In this document: one piece after another, positions 55,906 to 64,000 of the stretch
Position numbering within the stretch: the stretch's first letter is position 1
Layout: every line of letters begins with the position of its first letter
NCBI GenBank assembly: GCA_030512335.1
Contig: JAULSU010000007.1
Coordinates: forward strand, 3,410,001-3,474,000
Source of the DNA: Immersiella caudata
Taxonomy: Eukaryota > Ascomycota > Sordariomycetes > Sordariales > Lasiosphaeriaceae
DNA: 64,000 nucleotides
Direction: 5' to 3'
Notes under the pieces: model-generated
What the model was told of the DNA's origin: nothing
What the model saw: the letters and a program-made list of their open reading frames with translations, nothing else
The model's database searches: none
Translations under genes and position numbers: made by a program

Positions 55906-58905
55906 TTATCTGCCCGCCATCTTTGATTTGCCAGCCCAAATTACGCGAATCCCGGGCCGCGCCGTTGAGTGGCTCGTCCCTGGCGGCGAAGAAAACCCTT
56001 TCTCCGACTCGGCTCTCAAGCGTCTCCAGCCCTTGTTCTCCTTGGCCGCGACCTTTGCCTCGCTCTTCAAGGTTTCTATCTCTCTCCGCATGATTTCCAC
56101 CTCCAGTTGCAACCTCTCCATCTCCATGCGTTGTTTCTCGATATTTTTGTCCGTCATTTTCATCCTCTTTGGTGTGCCATTGACATCGCTGTCCGACGCA
56201 TCCCCCACCCCGGCCTCGCTCTTCATCCCCTCCGTCCCCATTTTTTGTTTGACAGCATCTTCGAGAACTACAACAGTCTTTGGTGTCCTGCCGACATGGC
56301 CGTCTTCTTCCACACGGACATGCTCCAGACCTGGTCGATTCTCGCTCAACACGGTCTCCGCAGTCTCCTGTTTTCCCTGGACGCCACCTGCGCTCGGTCG
56401 TGTCTCCAAATATGGAGAGGAAAGCTGTACTGTAGCATCCGGAACCGTCACCGGTGGTGCCCCCTCTATCCTCTCCCTTTCAACTGCCTTGGGCGCAGTC
56501 AAGGGTTCGTGTGATGACGTCGACCCACCCGGAGATACAAGCCCGACCTTTGCCTCCTCGCTCGACACTCGTGCTCCGACTTGGAGGTATCCATCAGTGG
56601 CTTTCGATTCAGGCCAGCGTCGGGGCGTCCCCGGTATGAATGGCTCTTGCGGCAGAATGACGGTACCTCCTCGGTTCGAACTCGCACCCTGCCGAGCCTT
56701 TTCCCGTGTATTTCTGCTGCGTTCTCCTGATTTGTTCTTCGTGGACGATGACACCGACACCCAATTACCCCGCTCCCACATGTCGTCGTAGTTTTCCTCG
56801 GTGTGGAGAGGCTCACCACCCTGACCATCGTAGAATATCGGTCCGGGTTCCGCCGGGCCGCTGGGTCCTGCGTAATGACTTGCTAGATCGTTCTCCAAGT
56901 TGTTACCAGGTTGATAGTTAGCCGCTTGAGGGTAAGGCTCTACACGGCGAGTCTCCTGGGGGTAAGTCTCCTGGGGATAGGTTTCCCGAGGATCAATGGC
57001 TTGAGAGTAGGGCTCCTGAGGGTGAGTCTCCTGAGGGTAGTGCTCTTGAGGGTGAGTCTCCGGAGGGTGCTGAGGGTACTCTTTTGGAGGCTGTGTCTCC
57101 TGAGGGTAGTGCTCCTGAGGGTAAGTTTCCTGAGGGTAGTGCTCTTGAGGGTGAGTCTCCGGAGGGTGCTGAGGGTACTCTTTTGGAGGCTGTGTCTCCT
57201 GAGGGTAGTGCTCCTGAGGGTAAGTTTCCTGAGGGTAGTGCTCCTGAGGGTAAGTTTCCTGAGGGTAGTGCTCTTGAGGGTGAGTCTCCGGAGGGTGCTG
57301 AGGGTACTCTTTTGGAGGCTGTGTCTCCTGAGGGTAGTGCTCCTGAGGATAAGTTTCCTGAGGGTTGATTGTTTGAGAGTACTCGTCTTGAGGCGGAGTC
57401 TTTTGGGGGTACTCAGAGTACCCGTCTTGAGGCTGAGTCTCCCGAGGGTAGGTTTCCAGATAGTAACTTGGAGTCTTTTTGAGAGAACTTTTTTGGCGGT
57501 ACGGTTCCTTACTGAAAGATATGCGACTGTCGAGTTTCGACGAACCGTGCCTATGTTTCGTTCCCTGTGTTTTACCCTTGGCGTTGTTTTTGGATGTTTT
57601 AGGACGTTGGGAGTAATACTCAGGATACCTAGAAGGTGTCTGTGTCGTATCATCATCCGAATCATAAGTGTAGTCCTGACTGTCATAACCCCCTGGATGG
57701 GATGAGTTGCCAGAAGGAACCCCTGTGTTGTAGTATGGGTCGGATTTTGACACGCCCCGATCGCCATAACTCGCCGCTGCTGGTTTTGCCCGCCTACGAT
57801 GGTCTCTGTAGCCCACCTCAGAATTGTCCTCAGGCAGTTGTTGGAGTTCGCCTGTGTCGTTATTACTACCCTGAGGGTAAGTCGTGTAAGCTTTGCTATA
57901 CCCAGCAGGCCCTTCACCGGGGTCTTCAAGCGTCGCACCCGTATCAAGTCCCCGCGCCTGAAGCCTCCGGATATCTGCTCGTTGGTTGTATGCGTTTGTC
58001 GTCTCTTCATGTCGGCCCTGAAAGTGGTGCGAGTACAAGGCTTGTGATGGATCATTGTACGCGTTGTGCTGTGTGTCTTCGGCTGTGTATCCTGCAAGTC
58101 CTTGGTGCTGATGGGACGCAAGATCGGGGGTTGGGGGCAGGTTGTATTGTTTTTGGGGTGACAAAAATTCGTCTGTGACGCTAGTGTCTGACGACGGTTT
58201 GGTCCCTGCTCGATCGTCCCATTCCCTCGTAAGCTTTTGTTTCTCTTCTTCTTCCTCCTTCTTCCGTCTCCTGGACTCCCATCGGGGTTCTACCGTAGTT
58301 GGCCTTCCTGTCTGCTGCGTCCTGCTGCTGAATTCTCCCCCAGTTCTCGGTTGTTGCCTCTCCTTTTGCTCTTGTTCTGTCCTCTCTTTGCGTCTCTTGT
58401 TTTTATTCTCCGTTAACAAGCGATCCATCGCGTCCACGTGCAACCTATACGGCGACATGGTGTTGTTCATGGGCTGTGAGACTTCATCAGGGAGGTTATA
58501 AGCATCTGAACCTGCCTCCTCGTAGCGCGGTCCCAGAAACATTGGCACGCCACCTTGCTGGGGTTGGTAGTGGTGGTCGGATCTGGTGGCGTCTGCTTCC
58601 GCGTAGCCCGAGAAAGACGCTGGATCTTGTCCCGGCGGAAGGACACCAGCAGCTTCTCCATAACTGAGCCACATTTCAGGCGGCCCTTCGACGCTGGTGT
58701 ACTGATTCTCTGCTTCCGCACCCTCGATAGTTCTGCCCCGACCCGGATGATAGGAATACATCGGAACATAAGCGTCAGCACACGCAACATACTCAGGTCC
58801 CGGGCCGCGAGCCGCAACACCCTTTCTCTCAGCTGTGCGTCGCGATTTAACGTCCTTGGGCATTTCTCGGCCGTTCTTGCCCTTATCACCCTGCGAAGAA
58901 GACAT
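55906..58905 (-). CDS. large disordered protein with ETYPQEHYPQ-type tandem repeats and C-terminal coiled coil
   Basis: One open frame of 999 residues from ATG 58905 (MSSSQGDKGKNGREM); the frame continues upstream to a TTG at 59022 without conserved sequence. The protein is hydrophilic throughout, rich in Gln, Pro, Tyr, Glu and Ser. A basic stretch (RRRKKEEEEEKQK) lies near residue 215. Residues of about 480-655 are tandem pentapeptides of the form ETYPQ, EHYPQ, ETQPP, KEYPQ, HPPETHPQ. The C-terminus (about 930-985) is a heptad coiled coil: KNIEKQRMEMERLQLEVEI, MRREIETLKSEAKVAAKENK. I recognise no domain. Such a layout suggests a scaffold or condensate-forming protein. Its stop is 170 bp before the GHKL-HET start on the same strand, so a functional link is possible but unproven. 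Confidence 0.7.
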   Translation of the reverse strand: MSSSQGDKGKNGREMPKDVKSRRTAERKGVAARGPGPEYVACADAYVPMYSYHPGRGRTIEGAEAENQYTSVEGPPEMWLSYGEAAGVLPPGQDPASFSGYAEADATRSDHHYQPQQGGVPMFLGPRYEEAGSDAYNLPDEVSQPMNNTMSPYRLHVDAMDRLLTENKNKRRKERTEQEQKERQQPRTGGEFSSRTQQTGRPTTVEPRWESRRRKKEEEEEKQKLTREWDDRAGTKPSSDTSVTDEFLSPQKQYNLPPTPDLASHQHQGLAGYTAEDTQHNAYNDPSQALYSHHFQGRHEETTNAYNQRADIRRLQARGLDTGATLEDPGEGPAGYSKAYTTYPQGSNNDTGELQQLPEDNSEVGYRDHRRRAKPAAASYGDRGVSKSDPYYNTGVPSGNSSHPGGYDSQDYTYDSDDDTTQTPSRYPEYYSQRPKTSKNNAKGKTQGTKHRHGSSKLDSRISFSKEPYRQKSSLKKTPSYYLETYPRETQPQDGYSEYPQKTPPQDEYSQTINPQETYPQEHYPQETQPPKEYPQHPPETHPQEHYPQETYPQEHYPQETYPQEHYPQETQPPKEYPQHPPETHPQEHYPQETYPQEHYPQETQPPKEYPQHPPETHPQEHYPQETHPQEPYSQAIDPRETYPQETYPQETRRVEPYPQAANYQPGNNLENDLASHYAGPSGPAEPGPIFYDGQGGEPLHTEENYDDMWERGNWVSVSSSTKNKSGERSRNTREKARQGASSNRGGTVILPQEPFIPGTPRRWPESKATDGYLQVGARVSSEEAKVGLVSPGGSTSSHEPLTAPKAVERERIEGAPPVTVPDATVQLSSPYLETRPSAGGVQGKQETAETVLSENRPGLEHVRVEEDGHVGRTPKTVVVLEDAVKQKMGTEGMKSEAGVGDASDSDVNGTPKRMKMTDKNIEKQRMEMERLQLEVEIMRREIETLKSEAKVAAKENKGWRRLRAESEKGFSSPPGTSHSTARPGIRVIWAGKSKMAGR
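56940..57420. repeat. coding minisatellite with 15-bp and 99-bp periodicity
   Basis: On the plus strand the 15-bp unit (CTCCTGAGGGTAGTG-like) repeats about 30 times. A higher-order unit of about 99 bp, containing GGAGGCTGTGTCTCCTG, occurs three times (near 57085, 57184 and 57313). It encodes the PQE-rich repeats of the gene above and is open in more than one frame. Confidence 0.85.
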
Positions 58906-60055
58906 ATCTTGATGAAAGGACTCAAATGTGGAGAAAGAAGAGCGGTACCGATCTGGTTGCGGAGACTTCGCTGCCGTGTTACGTTCAGGATGAGGGGTTG
59001 TGGGAGGAAGTTGCGCCTGCAATTAGGCAACCATCGCACTGCCACATCTTCCCTCTTTGACCCCCACGACGCCCCCACTGGCTATTCAGTAAAACTACCT
59101 ACTCGGCTCACTACTGGAAAATGTTCAAGCCGGAAGCTGGGTTTAGACTTTAGAGCCATCCGGAGCCGTGCCCTTAGCTCCTCATGTGACTCCACGGACC
59201 AGCACCGGATCCGTACCATTCCTTCTCGCCTTTTTATTGACTTAGAATCCCCTTAGTGCAGCGTTGGATGGCATGAAACTTGGCGGTAAACATTCGGCGA
59301 CTTGGAGCCCACTTGGATCGCGATTGAGTAAAAAGCACCGTAGTTGCGAATGCCGCGGCAGGCATCGAGGCCCACTCTAATTATTTCATTGCACTGTGAA
59401 CAGCGCAACTCCCCACAACGCACAAACTCAACAACACTCGATGACCTCTCAGCATTTCAACTGGATAGTTAGGAAGCTCGGAGCAGCGTCATTCGATTTA
59501 ATTACAACTCCCCTTAATTTCTAGCCAAACTCCATGCACCATGGATTGACAGCACAGACGCACCTAATCAATGCATAGGCCTCGCCAGACTGTGCTCCGG
59601 TCGCGCCAAGTCTCGCTGCTTTCACCGCTGGAACGGGCGTTGGTCATTCTGACTTACACGGAGTCATCTGACCAAATTTCAGTCCATCCTCGAGCCAACT
59701 TGGCGTCTCCAGCCTCACGACCGATCTCTCTCAACGGCAGGAGGCGTGGACGACAGAGCCAAAGCGCGGCGCAAAGCCCCAGTCCGACGTTTGGCCTTCT
59801 TGGCCCTGCGACTGCATTCTAGGTACCCACCCCACCGCCAAGAGTTTTTACGGTCTGGTCTGAATGGCATCGCCTGATAAAATCGAGCACAATCGAAGGC
59901 CGACCGCGACTTGGGTGTCATGGGATGGGTGTTTAGGTGGGAGGCTGTCCGTTGACGCTCAAATTGCAGTGATGGCGCCGCCATGACGTCATACGCCACG
60001 CCTCGTTCCCAGCTCCATCCTCAGCTCCATCTCGCCCACCCTACCATCAAGTAGG
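58906..60055. other. intergenic
   Basis: Promoter side of the repeat protein gene. No further gene recognised; the N-terminal half of the TPR pseudogene is missing rather than present here. Confidence 0.4.
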
Positions 60056-60977
60056 ACATGAAGGGGACATCTCCTATCGCGCCGGAGGGTTAATGGCTCA
60101 GCTCCTCGGCGATATCGACAACGACTCCCTCCTAGCTGCCAGCACCCAGCGAAGCCTCCTTGGGCTGTACGAGCGGACAGGCAGAAGCATCAAGGCATGC
60201 GAAGCTGCTGATATCGAGCTCAAGATACTAGAAAATCAGGGGACCCGCAAAAGCAATAACCTAGCCAACGCCAACAGCAAACGTCGGGTACGCCATGGTT
60301 TCCGCATCGAGAGGTGCCGAAGGCATCAAGTACCTCGATGTGGCGGTGGCGATGGCCAAGTCGCACCCCGAACCCGAATGCTACAAGGAGTACAACATTG
60401 ACCGGTTTCTAAGGAACAGAGACCGCTGCTAGATGCAGATGAAGCAGCTTGACGAGGCTCCAAGGGACTTTGACAACGCCGACTACTTCCAGAACAAGAT
60501 GCACGGTCCCAACAGCCACTACCACAGAGAGTGAGCACCAGCATTTCCCTCGCCAATGGAAAAACCTCGACGAGCTCATGCTAATTATCCTCAGGACAAA
60601 ATAAAAACGCTCCACAATGGCAGCCTGGCAAAGAGACTTCGCCTCAGCCGCGCAACTCAGCCGCGAAGCCGAAGCCCTCGTGTCCACGGGGAAACCCACA
60701 CACGCAAGCGTCATGGCAGCGCTCCATCACCAAGGCTGGATCGCAATGCTCGAGCGCGACTATGACGCAGCCCTCCAGCACCTGGAGAGAGCGCTCATTA
60801 TCTGCCAAACTGAACGAGCCACACCCGGGAAACGCAGGCGAGTCGGCGCGGGCCCAGTGGCGGATGTCGCAGGTTTACGAGCGCAAGGGAATGGATGACG
60901 AGGCAAAGAAGCTGAGAGGCGCAGCGGAGGAGGTGAAGAGGAAGCTGTTGGAGACAGGGGAGTATGCGGTTGTGTAG
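60056..60977 (+). pseudogene. TPR-repeat protein gene, disabled
   Basis: Reads GHEGDISYRAGGLMAQLL and ASTQRSLLGLYERTGR, then shifts frame to NVGYAMVSASRGAEGIKYLDVAVAMAKSH and YKEYNIDRFLRNRDRC. A TAG follows where relatives have Lys, and then MQMKQLDEAPRDFDNADYF. An intact intron (about 60532-60594, GTGAGC to CCTCAG, with a GCTAAT branch) leads to a TAA two codons on, and then WQRDFASAAQLSREAEALVSTGKPTHASVMAALHHQGWIAMLERDYDAALQHLERAL, which are TPR helices. An extra A at about 60811 shifts the frame again, and LNEPHPGNAGESARAQWRM, QVYERKGMDDEAKKLR ends at 60977. These resemble the TPR tails of fungal NLR-like or kinesin-light-chain-type proteins. The N-terminal part of the gene is not found. 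Confidence 0.7.
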
Positions 60978-61448
60978 GGTGAGGAGGAGGCGGAGTGGGA
61001 TACGCTGGTTGGGTTGCTTTATCGATGAAGGAGGCTGCTAGAAGATGCGAGTTTCGGTTGGTTGCAAGGCGTAGCATTCCTGTCATGAATTGAAAAAAAA
61101 AGAAGAAAATGTAATCGCGATGCGTAGCATTTGGTGTGAGGAGGCAATGACACTTCTGCAAGTTCGGAGGAGAGACGGGATCGTGTAAGTTGAGCTTGGG
61201 GATCAAGCTCTGACTTTCGATGCAACGATGTTGAAGCTCGGTGCACCCATGGACCGTTCAGACGGGCTGACGGAGGAGGCCCGGAGTTTATTACGGGATG
61301 GGGCCTGGGGGTATGGATTTTCTGAGGAGGCTGTTTCCTTTCACTGCTTCAAACGTTTCAAATCTATTTTTCATTGATAGATTTTGTGAATGAAGGAGTA
61401 GTATATTGGTAGCTGCTTTCCAAAAGAACGACCGCGCTACTAATTATC
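60978..61448. other. convergent intergenic spacer
   Basis: Between the TPR pseudogene and the 3' end of the LysM gene. Nothing recognised. Confidence 0.5.
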
Positions 61449-63380
61449 TTACGTAGGAACCGGCGGACTCCCCGAGAAGGTAGCCACAGGCCCCGAGATA
61501 CCAACACAAACGTAGACATTCGCCCACATGCCAGAGCAGTCCGGTGCGGCTGCGGGGTTATAAGTGTAAAAGTCGCTAGTGGGTGGGTTAGCGCTTTCCT
61601 TTATATCTAATTGTGAAGTCAAGGTGATAACATACCTCAGTGATATCCCGGCGTCGGTGGAAATCTGCCAACACCCATCGCCAGGCTGCACAAAATAGAA
61701 CCTCCGGCAACCTTGTATCATGGGGGCCTATTGCCGCGTCAGCTTCCTGCTGTGGCACACACGGAAAGAAATCCTCTCAGATAGGGTTCAATCAATGCTC
61801 ACCTGAATGGGCTGCGGAGTCGTCACTGCGCCTCCACCACTACTTGTACTTGACGGCGATGCCGCGCTCGTACTTCTGGAACTTGGTGGCGGAGTCACCG
61901 GCACAGAAACCGAAACCGGGTCGCTCTCATCAGGGGGAAACAAGGTAGTCGGCACGGCGGCCGTTCTCGTCGTTGGCGTACCGGGAACCCCGACGCAGTA
62001 CCACATGTCGTCCTGTAGCCCCGCGCCGCAGGTGCTCCCGACGGACGGGTTCCAGGCGATGAAGTTGGCAAGCGAAAATCGCCCAAAGATGAGCACCATG
62101 TCGTCGCACGTTAGGCCGCCGTCGTTGTAGTACCAGGCGACGCAGGTGCCCGTCGTGTCGGACGGCACGGGAGACGGCTGGGCCGTGGCGGTCGGGATGG
62201 GGAGGAGGTAGGCATCATCACCGTCGTAGGCGCCGGCGCAGTAGTAGCTGCCTTCCTCGAGGGGCTGGTCAGTGCACGTGCTGCCGAGGACGGGGTTCCA
62301 GACTAGAAATTGAGCCTCGTTGATCTCGACGTGGGCAGTCAAGACGTCGGCGCACGTCTCGTTGGCGTGGGCCAGGTAGTAGGCCACACAGTTGGTGGGC
62401 AGCGGGCCGTGGGTAGGGGTGGGGGTGAAGACGGGATCCAAGGATGGGAGCGACGTCGAGGTGCCTGGGACGAGGGGCGGGAGGGTGATGTTGGCCGTAA
62501 CCGTGGGTATCACCTCGACGATGCCTGTTGTCTGCGGCTGGATGCCTACGCACACCCAGTAGTTGACGTAGAGGCCCGAGCAGTCGGTCTGCACAGCCGG
62601 ATTCCAGGCGATGAAGTCTGCGAGGCTCATCCACCCCCCGTACTGGAAGAGGATGCTGTCGCAGTCGTCACGGTCTTGCACGAGATGCCAGTTGTTGCAG
62701 TACGCTGGCTGCCCGGCCTGGGTTTGTGTGGGCGGCCAGGTCGAGTTGTCGATGGTCGGCGTGGAGATCATCCAGCTAGTGACGGGATGCTCGATGGAGT
62801 AAGTGGAATTGTAGAAGGAGGTGGTTGACGACGACGCCGACTCGCCAGGGCTGCTAGAGCTAGGAGTTGGTGTGGGCGTGACCGAGCCGGACACTGTCGA
62901 ACCCAGCCGGACGCAGTAGGCGTAACCCAGCCAGAAGTTGTTGGCGCAGTCGGTGGACACATCGGGATTGTACTCGAGGAACTGGGCCCTCGTGATGCCG
63001 TAGAGGCTGGCGATGGTGTCGCAATTCTGTCCTGTCTCGACAAGATGCCATGCGTTGCAACTAGGAGGCGTCCCTGGGAACGTGGGACCGGGAGGCGTGC
63101 TCGGAACGACACCAACGCAGTAGGCATACCCGCCCCAAAAGTTGGTGATGCAGTCGGCCGAAACTGCCGTGTTCCAGCCGAGAAACTGAGCGTGTGTGAT
63201 GCCGTACTGCGCTTCAATGACGTCGCAGCCATCACCGGTCGAAACGACATGCCACTTGTTGCAGTTGGCGTCGGTTCCGGCATGCGTGGGCGCTGGGGGC
63301 GTGGTGATTTGGGCTACGGCTGTGTTGGCCGTGCCGACGACGAGGGCAAAGCCAAAGGAAAAGAGCGTGGTGGCGAGCAT
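61449..63380 (-). CDS. secreted protein with six LysM domains
   Basis: Three exons: 63380-61803, 61727-61636 and 61575-61449 (598 residues). Introns of 75 and 60 nt are in phase. MLATTLFSFGFALVVGTANTAVAQ is a signal peptide. Six LysM modules follow, each opening with C-x-x-W/Y-x-x-V-like sequence and ending YxCVGx. Examples are CNKWHVVSTGDGCD, CNAWHLVETGQNCD, CNNWHLVQDRDDCD, CVAYYLAHANETCA, CVAWYYNDGGLTCD and CRRFYFVQPGDGCW. Modules 2 and 3 are separated by a Ser/Thr-rich linker with N-glycosylation sites. The last LysM is split across introns 1 and 2. LysM proteins bind chitin or related glycans; fungal secreted ones shield hyphae or hide chitin from hosts or competitors. No chitinase domain is present. 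Neighbouring decayed genes give no operon-like context. Confidence 0.9.
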
Positions 63381-64000
63381 GATGGTGATTGCAACCGCCG
63401 AGAAGAAACGAACGACGACGACGACGACTTCTGGTCGAGGCAGGCACGCAACTTCTCCCGTCAGGACATGAAGAGGGGAGGGCTTGAATTACACGGCCCT
63501 CACGACGAAGAGCCGTCGATCGGCCGTATCCCACGCCGAACCCGTACTGCCGAACCCCCCTGCCCATCGTGTGGTGTTTTTGCAGGAGCGACGGTCAGTC
63601 ATCAATATTACCACCGTCGTAGTGACACACAGTGTGTTGTTGCACTGTCAACGCTAAGGCACCGCGTGCCAAAAAGTGTATTTACGAGCTGCCTGGATTG
63701 ATTGGCTGACACCCACGTGGGTACCTAAGCATGGAGAGGATAGTGCCGCTGCAGGGGGCACAACCTAAACTTGGGTGTTGGTCATCACCAGCCATGTCTA
63801 GCTTTAATTACCTACTAACCAGGTAACTGAGGTAGAGAGGTAACAAATGTGGAGAGTGAGGCTAACGTCAGCGTTTGTGTCACAGCTGAGTCTGAGGGTG
63901 TCACATTTAATTTGTCCTTGGCATCACCCGAGCCGATGCCGCTCGGTGGAGGGGGGTTCACTCGAGCAGGTGGTACCTGGGTACTTCGGTTCACTCCCCT
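63381..64000. other. right edge, LysM gene promoter region
   Basis: Upstream of the LysM gene. No gene recognised; GGTACCTGGGTAC-type repeats occur near the end. Confidence 0.4.

Noticed and set aside
56940..58121. Minus-strand 393-codon and plus-strand 264-codon frames through the minisatellite
   Set aside because: Alternative frames of a tandem repeat that codes for the 999-residue protein; they have no start context or family support.

Overview
This window comes from a filamentous ascomycete, most likely a Sordariomycete. The introns are short (about 44-133 nt), with GTRNGY donors, CTRAC-like branch sites and YAG acceptors. The protein families are typical of such fungi: HET, STAND/NACHT relics, an ascomycete laccase ending in DSGI, LysM, DUF6594, GFA and a pisatin-demethylase-like P450. 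No rRNA, tRNA, CRISPR or bacterial feature is visible. Many genes are spliced; exon boundaries below were chosen by reading-frame continuity, splice signals and family conservation.

Layout. 0-7 kb: a PQ-loop membrane protein, a glutathione S-transferase, a decayed non-LTR retrotransposon and a DUF6594 gene. 8-11.5 kb: two dead genes (a 2OG-Fe(II) oxygenase-like gene and a HET gene). 12.6-14.4 kb: a high-affinity hexose transporter, followed by a gene-poor stretch of about 6 kb. 20.5-27 kb: two intact HET genes flanking a tiny spliced gene for a secreted peptide with repeated Lys-Arg cleavage sites. 29-36 kb: laccase, a P450 of six exons, and a GFA-family protein. 36-38 kb: relics of a multi-pass membrane protein and of a STAND N-terminal domain with RIP-type stop codons. 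38-43.5 kb: an M3 metallopeptidase with a polyQ tract, a damaged UstYa-like (DUF3328) gene and a bHLH regulator. 44.6-45.1 kb: a 486-bp foldback repeat. 45.5-48.2 kb: a dead esterase-NACHT gene. 49-59 kb: a 2132-residue GHKL ATPase-NOV_C-HET fusion, with a 999-residue repeat protein 170 bp upstream on the same strand. 60-63.4 kb: a dead TPR gene and a six-LysM secreted protein.

Taken together, the window looks like an accessory island of self/non-self recognition genes (three intact HET proteins, one dead HET gene, two dead STAND genes) mixed with secreted-interaction and secondary-metabolism functions. The strongest candidate for something undescribed is the GHKL-NOV_C-HET protein: a sacsin/NO VEIN-like ATPase module joined in one reading frame to a HET cell-death domain. 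The second is the 73-residue KR-repeat secreted peptide, 17 kb from a UstYa-like relic.
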